This document shows, in pieces, positions 16,851-24,106 of a stretch of 64,000 bases of DNA. The number at the start of each line of letters is the position of its first letter. Positions within the stretch are counted from its first letter, which is position 1. The DNA is from Luteipulveratus mongoliensis (GTDB taxonomy: Bacteria > Actinomycetota > Actinomycetes > Actinomycetales > Dermatophilaceae): contig NZ_CP011112.1 in assembly GCF_001190945.1 (NCBI RefSeq), positions 3,472,001 through 3,536,000 of the forward strand, given 5' to 3'. A model generated the notes under the pieces. The model was given only the letters and a program-made list of their open reading frames with translations. It was not told where the DNA came from and searched no databases. A program made the translations under genes and the position numbers.

Positions 16851-18026
16851 ATGAGCACGGAAAATGGCGACAAGTCGCCCCTGTCCGCCGATGAACGACA
16901 CCGGGCGATCCTCGATCGGGTGCAGGCCCAAGGCACGGTGACCGTGCGCGAGCTTGCGCAGACCTTGGGGGTCGCCGCAGTCACGGTCCGGGTCGACGTG
17001 CGCGAGCTGGCACGACGCGGTCTCCTCAATCGCGTGCACGGCGGCGCCACCCGGATCGCCTCCCCCGGGACGGGTCTGTCACACCTCGCGGCTCCCGCGG
17101 GGGCGACCGGCAGCGGGCCGGCTGCGGCCGGGGAGCCAGGGCGCGCGTACACCTTTGGCGTCGTCGTGCCGCACGCGTCGTACTACTACCCGAAGGTCGT
17201 CAGCGGCGCCCGGGAGGCTGCCGATGCACGCGGCGCCCGGCTCATCCTGGGGGTGTCCCAGAACGATGTCGCCGAGGAGCGCGCCCTGGTCGCCCGCCTG
17301 CTCGACTCGGGTGTCGACGGGCTGGTGATCGCGAGCCGGTACGACCCTCAGCACTCCCCCGACACGCAAGCCTGGCTTCGCGGGCTCCCGGTGCCGGTCG
17401 TCCTGGCCGAGCGGCGCGCCGGCTGGGAGTCGGGCTCCGTCGAGCACGTCGCCACCGATCACGAGCGCGGCGCGTTCGACGCGGTGCAGCACCTCGCCGG
17501 CCTCGGTCACCAGAAGATCGGCCTGCTGCACTTTGCGACCATCACCGCTCCTCGGTTGCGCACCGGCTACGAAGCCGCGCTCGAGGCCCTGAGCCTGTCG
17601 GTCCCGCCGCCCGAGGTCCCGCAGGACCTGCTCACCGAGAGCCCGCAGGAGCTCGAGGCGAAGGCGGATGCGATCGCGGAGGCCGTACGACAGGGGTCGC
17701 TCGACGCGCTGATCGTGCACCATGACGTCGCAGCCCTGCCCCTCGTCAGCCGGCTGCGCCAGGCCGGCATCAGCGTCCCGGGAGACCTGGCCGTGATGGC
17801 GTACGACGACGAGCTGGCGGCGCTGTCCGACCCGCCGCTCACGGCCGTGGCGCCACCGCGAGAGGCGGTCGGCGCGACGGCAGTCACACTGCTGACTCAG
17901 CGGCTCAACGACCCGACGCGCCCGCTCCATCACCTGTTGCTGCGACCCGAGCTGCGGGTCCGCGCCAGCTGCGGAACCGTCACCGAGACGAGCGCTCCGC
18001 AGACCGATGAGCAGGTCTCGGCGTGA
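16851..18026 (+). CDS. Transcriptional regulator with DeoR-type HTH and LacI-type sugar-binding domain
   Basis: Regulator of 391 residues. The N-terminus (about 14-70) is a DeoR helix-turn-helix with the end signature RRGLLNRVHGGA. After a flexible linker the C-terminus (about 100-375) is a periplasmic-binding-protein-like effector domain of the LacI family (TFGVVVPHASYYYPKV, VDGLVIASRYD, LAVMAYDDELAAL). The pairing is less usual than LacI HTH with LacI sensor. I use the ATG at 16851 instead of a TTG six bases earlier. It is divergent from the sugar importer and first of four same-strand genes, so it most likely controls both operons in response to a sugar. Confidence 0.9.
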   Translation: MSTENGDKSPLSADERHRAILDRVQAQGTVTVRELAQTLGVAAVTVRVDVRELARRGLLNRVHGGATRIASPGTGLSHLAAPAGATGSGPAAAGEPGRAYTFGVVVPHASYYYPKVVSGAREAADARGARLILGVSQNDVAEERALVARLLDSGVDGLVIASRYDPQHSPDTQAWLRGLPVPVVLAERRAGWESGSVEHVATDHERGAFDAVQHLAGLGHQKIGLLHFATITAPRLRTGYEAALEALSLSVPPPEVPQDLLTESPQELEAKADAIAEAVRQGSLDALIVHHDVAALPLVSRLRQAGISVPGDLAVMAYDDELAALSDPPLTAVAPPREAVGATAVTLLTQRLNDPTRPLHHLLLRPELRVRASCGTVTETSAPQTDEQVSA

Positions 18027-18823
18027 GCGCTGCAGCGGCCGACTGGTCGCGTCACCTTGGGATGTGCTCCGTGACGATGCGCGCCCACACCACTGCGCAG
18101 GTCATCGAGGTCGCGAGAGGGGCAGGGCTGCCCCGCATCGAGTGGGGTGCCGACGTCCACGCACCACCAGGGGATCAGGGACACCTCGCCGAGCTCAGGG
18201 CTCGTACGACGGAGGCCGGGCTGGCCGTCGCGTCGTACGGCTCGTACTGGCGAGCGGGCATCTCTTCTCCCAGCGAGATGACCACACTCGTCGAGGCGGC
18301 CAATGCTCTGGGCGCGCCGCGAATTCGGTTGTGGGCAGGGCAGATTGGCACCGCTCAGGCGGACGACGACGTTTGGGACTCGGCTGTTCGGAGCCTCCGT
18401 GAGGCGTGCGCGGTCGCGCGCGAGCACAGCATCACGCTCGCACTGGAGTTCCACCCCAACACGTTGACCGACTCCGTCGACTCGACGCTCAAGCTGCTCG
18501 AGCGCGTGGACGACCCGACCTTGCGGACGTACTGGCAGCCTCGGCTCGACGAGCCGGTCGAACCCGCCGTCGACGGACTGCGACGGCTGTTGCCGGTGCT
18601 CGCCGGGGTGCACGTCTTCTCGTGGTGGCCGGCAGCGACGCGTCTGCCGCTGGCGCAACGTTCAGACCTCTGGGCGTCCGTCACCGCTCTACTGATGGGA
18701 GAGATAGAGCCGTGCGACCTCATGCTCGAGTTCGTGCCCGATGATGACGCTGCGCTGATCCCTGGGGAGGCGCAGACCCTGCGCGCCCTCATGACCGCTG
18801 GCCGAACTACGTTGGGCGAGTGA
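18023..18823 (+). CDS. Sugar phosphate isomerase/epimerase, xylose-isomerase-like TIM barrel
   Basis: Protein of 266 residues of the AP-endonuclease-2-like TIM-barrel family, which includes many sugar isomerases and epimerases. Metal-site segments are visible: LALEFHPNTL with a conserved Glu and His, VHVFSWW with His, and LMLEFVPDDD with a C-terminal Glu. The GTG start overlaps the regulator stop (GTGA), and its own end overlaps the next start in the same way. The exact sugar is unknown; fucose or amino-sugar chemistry would fit. Confidence 0.82.
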   Translation: MSAAAADWSRHLGMCSVTMRAHTTAQVIEVARGAGLPRIEWGADVHAPPGDQGHLAELRARTTEAGLAVASYGSYWRAGISSPSEMTTLVEAANALGAPRIRLWAGQIGTAQADDDVWDSAVRSLREACAVAREHSITLALEFHPNTLTDSVDSTLKLLERVDDPTLRTYWQPRLDEPVEPAVDGLRRLLPVLAGVHVFSWWPAATRLPLAQRSDLWASVTALLMGEIEPCDLMLEFVPDDDAALIPGEAQTLRALMTAGRTTLGE

Positions 18824-19542
18824 CTGATCCGCAGCCGCCGTGGGTGGCACCTTTCGTCCTGGACACACCCGACGTTCCGCGCGAGCGGCACGGCACATGG
18901 GACTTCTATGACCCGCGGGCCGACGGGCCCCGCCCGCTCGTCATGTTCGTCCACGGTGGACCGGTCAACCCGACCTGGCCGGCTACTCCACGCGACTGGC
19001 ACGTCTTCCGAGGCTACGGCGCCCAGGTCGCTTCACGCGGGTTCGTCGCCGCGACCGTGGACCACCGGCTGTACGGCGGGGAGGCCTACCCACAGGCGTA
19101 CGACGACGTCCTCGACGCCATCGAGGCCGCCCGCGACGACGACCGCGTTGACGCGAGTCGTGTTGCAGTCTGGGTGTTCTCGGGCGGCGGCCCGATGCTC
19201 GCGCCGCTCCTGCGCGACCGTCCGAAGTGGCTGCGCGTCCTCGCCGCGAGCTATCCAGCAGTCGACTCCTTCCTCGACATCGAGCTGCCCGAGGGCTTCC
19301 GCCCGCTCGACGCAGTGCCGACCTCAGACCCGATCCCCATGGTCTTCACCAGAGCCGGTCTCGAGCGCGACTTCCTCGCCCCGGCGCAGGCGACCTATCT
19401 CGAGCGACTGGCCGACAGCCCGGTCGAGCTGGAGGTCATCGACGTCCCGCACGGCAACCACAGCTTCGAGCACATTGACTACACCGACGAGTCGCGGGAC
19501 GCCGTCGAGCTCGCGATCACGAAGGTGCTCGGCCACCTTTGA
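18820..19542 (+). CDS. Alpha/beta hydrolase (dienelactone-hydrolase or esterase-like)
   Basis: Cytoplasmic hydrolase of 240 residues without signal peptide. Alpha/beta-fold landmarks are FVHGGP (oxyanion loop), VFSGGGP with the nucleophile Ser, and PHGNHSFEH with the likely catalytic His. It starts with GTG overlapping the isomerase stop by four bases. Deacylation of an esterified sugar, such as an O-acetylated hexose, is a reasonable guess from the operon, but the sequence does not prove a substrate. Confidence 0.8.
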   Translation: MTDPQPPWVAPFVLDTPDVPRERHGTWDFYDPRADGPRPLVMFVHGGPVNPTWPATPRDWHVFRGYGAQVASRGFVAATVDHRLYGGEAYPQAYDDVLDAIEAARDDDRVDASRVAVWVFSGGGPMLAPLLRDRPKWLRVLAASYPAVDSFLDIELPEGFRPLDAVPTSDPIPMVFTRAGLERDFLAPAQATYLERLADSPVELEVIDVPHGNHSFEHIDYTDESRDAVELAITKVLGHL

Positions 19543-19569
19543 GCACGGCGCGTCCCTACCGTTGAAGGC

Positions 19570-21234
19570 ATGACCCTTGACGCTGACCGACCGCCTGCGG
19601 AGCAGCCCGATCCCGATCAGGCTGGCGGGGGTGCGGCCCGCCTGCCAAGGCAGCGGCGAGGTGCGTGGGTCTGGCTACGCCGTGGCGCGCTGATCTCCGC
19701 CGGGACCGTGGTCGCCCTGCTGCTGTCGTACTTCGCGGGCGCCAAGATCTGGCAGAGCCGCGACGACGACAAGGCGAAGCCGACGGCGACAGGGAGGTAC
19801 CAGGCCACGAAAGCGTCGCTCAACTCGCATCCGCTGCCGCCGTGGTTCCAGAACGCGAAGTTCGGGATCATGATCCATTGGGGCCTGTACTCGGTGCCGG
19901 GGTTCGCCCCGAAGGGCAAGACGTTCAACGAGCTGCTGAGCACCGACTACGACCATGCGATGGTCCGCAACCCGTACGCCGAGGACTATGCGAACGCGAT
20001 GCGTGACCCCTCGTCGCCGACCGCGGCGTACCACCGCGCGCACTACGGCCACGCGCCCTACTCCGACTTCACGAAGGCGTTCGACGCCGGCCTGGCGGAC
20101 TGGGACCCGGACGCTTGGGCCTCGACCTTCAAGCAGACTGGTGCGTCGTACGTCGTGGTCACCGCCAAGTACGCGGACGGCTACTCGCTCTGGCCGACCC
20201 AGGTGCGCAACCCGCATGCGCCGGACTTCCACTCCAAGCGAGACCTCATGGGAGAGCTGGCTGCCGCCGTACGCCGCCAGGGCATGAAGTTCGGTGTCTA
20301 CTACTCGGGCGGCGTCGACTGGACGTTCCAGCGTCGGGTCGTCAAGACGCTGGGCGACTACGCCTATCCCGGCTCCGGAGAGGACTACCGGTCGTACGCC
20401 GAGTCGCAGGTTCGCGAGCTCATCCGCCGCTACAAGCCGGACATCCTGTGGAACGACATCTCCTGGCCGACCGGGGAGAAGCGACTCTTCACCCTGCTCG
20501 CCGACTACTACAACACCGTTCCAGAAGGTGTGGTCGACGACCGTTGGCAGACAACGGGATTCGGCACTCAGGCGATGTCAGTGACGGCGCTCCGACGCGG
20601 GTTCGATGCGGCGATGAAGCGAGTCATGAAGGATCCCAAGGCGGCTGAGCAGGCGATGAATGGCGGCCAGAAGGTCGCGCACTCCGACTTCACCACGCCC
20701 GAGTACGCCCAGCACACCACCGTCCAGCAGAAGTTCTGGCAGCAGGACCGCGGCATCGGCGGCTCGTTCGGCTACAACCGCACGGAGTCCGGCAAGGACT
20801 ACGCCAGCGTCGAGACTCTCCTCGGCGAGCTCGCGACCGCATCCGCCAACAACGGCGCCCTGCTGCTCAACGTGGGACCCAGCGGCGGCGCGGGCACCAT
20901 CGTCCCCGAGCAGCTGAGCCGGCTGCACGGCATCGGAGCCTGGTTGCGCGTCAACCGGGAAGCGCTGGACGGCAGCAGACCGTGGACGACGTCCGGCGCC
21001 AAGACGTCCGAGGGTCACCAGGTGGTGTTCACCCGCAAGGGGTCGACGGTGTACGTCGTCGTCCTGGGTCGGCCGAAAGGACCCGTCACGGTGACGGGCG
21101 TCGACCTCAAGGGCCGGGCGACCAAGCTGGGTTCATCGGAAGCGATCAGTCTGACGTCAGCCGGGGGCGGAACGACGATCAACGATCCGACCGCATCCGA
21201 TCGCTACGCACCGGTCTACCGCATCCAGCCGTAG
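19570..21234 (+). CDS. Membrane-anchored alpha-L-fucosidase, GH29
   Basis: Family 29 fucosidase of 554 residues. A cytoplasmic N-terminus of about 37 residues is followed by one transmembrane helix (about 38-58) and then the catalytic barrel, so the enzyme faces outward. GH29 motifs are PPWFQNAKFGIMIHWG at about 90-105 and DILWNDISWP, in which Asp296 is the expected nucleophile. A beta-sandwich tail (about 450-554) follows. GAAGG lies four bases before the ATG. It is last in the regulator operon. Fucose removal points to host-type or invertebrate glycans, or bacterial fucosylated polymers. Confidence 0.92.
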   Translation: MTLDADRPPAEQPDPDQAGGGAARLPRQRRGAWVWLRRGALISAGTVVALLLSYFAGAKIWQSRDDDKAKPTATGRYQATKASLNSHPLPPWFQNAKFGIMIHWGLYSVPGFAPKGKTFNELLSTDYDHAMVRNPYAEDYANAMRDPSSPTAAYHRAHYGHAPYSDFTKAFDAGLADWDPDAWASTFKQTGASYVVVTAKYADGYSLWPTQVRNPHAPDFHSKRDLMGELAAAVRRQGMKFGVYYSGGVDWTFQRRVVKTLGDYAYPGSGEDYRSYAESQVRELIRRYKPDILWNDISWPTGEKRLFTLLADYYNTVPEGVVDDRWQTTGFGTQAMSVTALRRGFDAAMKRVMKDPKAAEQAMNGGQKVAHSDFTTPEYAQHTTVQQKFWQQDRGIGGSFGYNRTESGKDYASVETLLGELATASANNGALLLNVGPSGGAGTIVPEQLSRLHGIGAWLRVNREALDGSRPWTTSGAKTSEGHQVVFTRKGSTVYVVVLGRPKGPVTVTGVDLKGRATKLGSSEAISLTSAGGGTTINDPTASDRYAPVYRIQP

Positions 21235-21257
21235 CCTCATCAGCGCATCGCGTCCTG

Positions 21258-21272
21258 CTATGCCAGCCATAG
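21258..21272. promoter_or_regulatory. LysR-type operator candidate upstream of sulfatase-family gene
   Basis: CTATGCCAGCCATAG, the same CTAT-N7-ATAG palindrome as before both phnA genes, 94 bases before the GTG start of the sulfatase-family gene. It suggests this hydrolase belongs to the phosphonate LysR regulon instead of being only the tail of the fucosidase operon. Confidence 0.65.
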
Positions 21273-21366
21273 ACCATCACGTGTGGCAGCGCCCCTTGGG
21301 AGCACTTAGCGTTGAGGACACCGGGTTCCGCATCGCTCTCGAGGTACCGCAGGAAAGTGAGCACTC

Positions 21367-22812
21367 GTGGGTGACACCACCAGCACGACCAAGCAGCCCA
21401 ACATCGTCCTGATCCTGTCGGACGACCATGGGTACGCCGACCGCAGCATTCTCGGAATCCACCATGACGTCAGGACGCCATCCTTGGATCGCCTTGCGCG
21501 AGAAGGGGTTTCGTGCGCCGAAGGCTATGTGACAGCACCGATCTGCTCGCCATCGCGGGCGGGGCTGATCGTCGGTCAGCACCAGTCGCGTTGGGGTTCT
21601 CGCTGGTTCGGCGACAGCAGGTTCCCGGAGCACACACCCTCGCTCGCAGAACAGCTGACCAAGGTCGGATACCGCACGGCATACCTCGGGAAAGTGCACT
21701 ACGGACCCGAGGACATCGGTGACCCCGGCGCTCCCCCACATCATGGGTTCCAGGAGACGTTCTACGGTCTTGCCGGGAAGCAGACCGGTCGCCTCAACTA
21801 CCTCCGCCACTCCCAGGCGGCTGTCGACGAGTACGGCCAGCTCGCTTCGACGGCGAGTGCGGTCCAGCCGATGCTCGAGGGCGACACCGAGGTCGACTGT
21901 GAGGGATTCCTGACGGATGAGCTCGGCAGCCGCGCCCGAGACTTCGTCAGCCGCAGGAGCGGTCAGGACGAACCGTTCTTCCTGATGCTTGCCTTCAACG
22001 CCGTGCACAACTTCTGCTGGCAGCTCCCACCGGAGGAGCTGGAGCGGCGCAGCCTGCCCACCCACGCCGACTTCAAGGGCGACGACCGCGAGAGCTATCT
22101 CGACTGGTACGACGGCCAGGTCGCTCCGAACCTCGACCACGGGAGGGCCTACTACCTGGCCCAGCTGGAGCTGATGGACCGGCAGATCGGCGCCCTGCTG
22201 GACACCATCGATGACGAGGGCGTCGCTGAGGACACGATCGTCGTGTATCTCACGGACAACGGCGGCTCGAACTGCAACTACGCCGACAACAGCCCCCTGT
22301 CCGGCACCAAGTACACCCTGCAAGAAGGCGGCATCCGAGTGCCGTACCTCTGGCGCTGGCCCGGCGGCGGTGTCCCTGCAGGGGTGACCCGCGATGGCGT
22401 GGTCTCCTCCATGGACCTGTTTCCGACGTTGCTCACCGCAGCCGGAGCCGAGCCGACGGCGTACGACAGCAGCGACGGCCGTGACCTGATGCCCTTGCTG
22501 CGTGACGGTGACCGCGCCTCAGCCCACGAGCGCCTGCACTGGGACAACGGGTTCCAGTGGGCGGTGCGCGAAGGGTCCTGGAAGCTGTGCTGGACCGACC
22601 CCGACAGCTCCGAGGTGGCAGGGCTGCGTGCCGTCGAGCGTGCCGAGCCGGTCCTCGGCCTGCGTCTGTACGACGTGGCGCAAGACCCGGGTGAGACGAC
22701 CGACCTGACGAGCCAGCACCCAGAGATGGTCGAACGCCTCCGAGCAACGCATGAGCAATGGCGTCAGGAGACGCTCGGTTCGCCGTCCCAGCCCACCGTC
22801 CGCAGCACCTAG
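21367..22812 (+). CDS. Sulfatase-family hydrolase with formylglycine site
   Basis: Type I sulfatase-superfamily enzyme of 481 residues without signal peptide. Metal ligands Asp19-Asp20 are in LILSDDHGY. The modification motif CSPSRAG has Cys60, which must be oxidised to formylglycine. YLTDNGGSNCNY supplies the C-terminal Asp-Asn metal pair. The GTG at 21367 has GGAAAG upstream. The superfamily contains both sulfatases and phosphonate monoester hydrolases, so sequence alone does not separate sulfate from phosphonate esters. The LysR-type box shared with phnA makes a phosphonate monoester possible. Cytoplasmic location implies it acts after uptake. It converges on the FAD oxidase gene with a 13-base gap. 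Confidence 0.88.
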   Translation: MGDTTSTTKQPNIVLILSDDHGYADRSILGIHHDVRTPSLDRLAREGVSCAEGYVTAPICSPSRAGLIVGQHQSRWGSRWFGDSRFPEHTPSLAEQLTKVGYRTAYLGKVHYGPEDIGDPGAPPHHGFQETFYGLAGKQTGRLNYLRHSQAAVDEYGQLASTASAVQPMLEGDTEVDCEGFLTDELGSRARDFVSRRSGQDEPFFLMLAFNAVHNFCWQLPPEELERRSLPTHADFKGDDRESYLDWYDGQVAPNLDHGRAYYLAQLELMDRQIGALLDTIDDEGVAEDTIVVYLTDNGGSNCNYADNSPLSGTKYTLQEGGIRVPYLWRWPGGGVPAGVTRDGVVSSMDLFPTLLTAAGAEPTAYDSSDGRDLMPLLRDGDRASAHERLHWDNGFQWAVREGSWKLCWTDPDSSEVAGLRAVERAEPVLGLRLYDVAQDPGETTDLTSQHPEMVERLRATHEQWRQETLGSPSQPTVRST

Positions 22813-22825
22813 GAGCACGCTGGGT

Positions 22826-23935
22826 TCAGAGGAGATCATCGAGAACGGAGGCCGCCAGACCGAACGCGGTGGTCATGCCGATGCCGGACGTGACCGACAC
22901 GGCGCGGGCGTCCTCATGCGGGGTGTCGACGAGGAACGGCTCGGGCGCCGAGGCGTAGACACCGCGCCACCGTTGCAGCACCTGCAGGTTGGGTACGCCG
23001 AGCAGGCGGGCGGTCTGCGCCAGAACCAGCTCGTCCAGCTCTTCGTCATCGAACGGGTCGAAGGTGTGGTCGTAGTGGTGGGTGTCGCCGATGGTCAGCG
23101 ACCCGTCAGGGCGTTGCGTGAACATCAGGTTGAGCCCGGCGGCGACGGCCTCGGGTTCCTCACGCTGCAGACGAGCACGTACGGCCGGCAAGGTGGGGCA
23201 GTCCTCGAACGCGCCGTAGCGCAGCATCGAATGACCAGTCAGCAGAGCGGGATCGAGCGTGCGGGCGTGCGGGTCGGTGACGCGCAGCATGCGCAGCCGA
23301 CACCGTCGTACGCCATGCCGCTCAGCCAGGTCGGGATACACGTAGTCGATGTCATGACCGACAGCGACGACTGTTCGGCGAGCGCGGATGGAGCCGCGCG
23401 AGGTGCGTACGAGGCCTGGCTCAGTGCTGGCGAGCGCCGTGCCCCAGTGGAAGGTCACACCCTGCTCGGTCAGCCAGCGGGCAATCGCGGCCGGCGCCTC
23501 ACGTGGGTCGACGCGCAGGTCCAGCGGCAGCAACGCGCCACCGATGACGTCATCAGCAAGACCGACCCTTTTAAGCACCGCGCTGCGGTCGAGCAGCACG
23601 GCGGCAGCGCCGAGCCGGTCGTGCAGCTCGTTCAAGACGGTCATCTCGTCATCCGCGCGAGCAGCCACCACGGTGCCCGCTTCTCGAATCCAGAAGCCGG
23701 CCTCCTTGGCCAGCCGCAGCCACTGCCGCCGCGCAGCCATGCCGTACTCCAATGAGAGTCCGGCCTGCGCGCTGGCGCAGCCGTGGCCGAAGTTGCGCAC
23801 CGAGGCACCGGTGGCGCGCTCATCGCGCTCGAGGACGGCCACCGACAGGCCACGACTCACGGCCTCCACAGCGTGGGCCAGACCGACGATGCCGGCACCG
23901 ATGACTGCGAGGTCGACAGGTTCACTACTTGTCAT
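22826..23935 (-). CDS. FAD-dependent aminophosphonate oxidoreductase (TIGR03364/HpnW-like)
   Basis: DAO-fold flavoprotein of 369 residues. The dinucleotide motif GAGIVG is at 13-18, RNFGHG follows, and the C-terminal half has GLNLMFTQRPDGSLTIGD and WRGVYAS, which I recognise as signatures of the TIGR03364 clade found beside phosphonate genes. Characterised members of this kind of FAD enzyme oxidise 2-aminoethylphosphonate and/or its N-methyl form to phosphonoacetaldehyde. No PhnW transaminase is in the window, so this is the best candidate for making the aldehyde used by the two aldehyde dehydrogenases. The start codon is the centre of a perfect 18-base palindrome, and a degenerate LysR-type site lies about 70 bases upstream. 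Confidence 0.9.
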   Translation of the reverse strand: MTSSEPVDLAVIGAGIVGLAHAVEAVSRGLSVAVLERDERATGASVRNFGHGCASAQAGLSLEYGMAARRQWLRLAKEAGFWIREAGTVVAARADDEMTVLNELHDRLGAAAVLLDRSAVLKRVGLADDVIGGALLPLDLRVDPREAPAAIARWLTEQGVTFHWGTALASTEPGLVRTSRGSIRARRTVVAVGHDIDYVYPDLAERHGVRRCRLRMLRVTDPHARTLDPALLTGHSMLRYGAFEDCPTLPAVRARLQREEPEAVAAGLNLMFTQRPDGSLTIGDTHHYDHTFDPFDDEELDELVLAQTARLLGVPNLQVLQRWRGVYASAPEPFLVDTPHEDARAVSVTSGIGMTTAFGLAASVLDDLL

Positions 23936-23943
23936 GACAAGTA
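23926..23943. promoter_or_regulatory. Perfect palindrome over the FAD oxidase start codon
   Basis: TACTTGTCATGACAAGTA is an 18-base perfect palindrome centred on the ATG at 23935. It looks like a GntR/HutC-type operator (CTTGT...ACAAG). A protein bound here would block both transcription and the start site. The same half-sites reappear in the hairpin at 24062-24091. Confidence 0.6.
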
Positions 23944-24004
23944 CGGTACCGGCTCAGCCGCAGCGGCGCCTACGGTCATTCGACCGTTTCCTTGTCACGA
24001 TTGG

Positions 24005-24019
24005 CTATGAGTCTGATGC
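24005..24019. promoter_or_regulatory. Degenerate LysR-type site upstream of FAD oxidase
   Basis: CTATGAGTCTGATGC keeps CTAT-N7-AT but not the last two bases of the CTAT-N7-ATAG consensus. It is 69 bases from the oxidase start, close to the spacing of the full sites from their genes. Weak on its own. Confidence 0.35.
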
Positions 24020-24061
24020 GTTCGCTTGCCGGGAACGCGCCCACCGGGCGCCGACAGGACC

Positions 24062-24091
24062 GGCCGCTACTTGTCGTCACAAGTAGCGGCC
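24062..24091 (-). terminator. Hairpin after the GH20 gene
   Basis: GGCCGCTACTTGT, loop CGTC, ACAAGTAGCGGCC: a perfect 13-base-pair stem 15 bases beyond the stop of the minus-strand GH20 gene. No T-run follows, as is usual in high-GC actinobacteria. The inner TACTTGT/ACAAGTA arms match the palindrome at 23926-23943, so it may also be an operator for the downstream FAD oxidase. Confidence 0.6.
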
Positions 24092-24106
24092 CGTCCGGGA
24101 CGCGTG

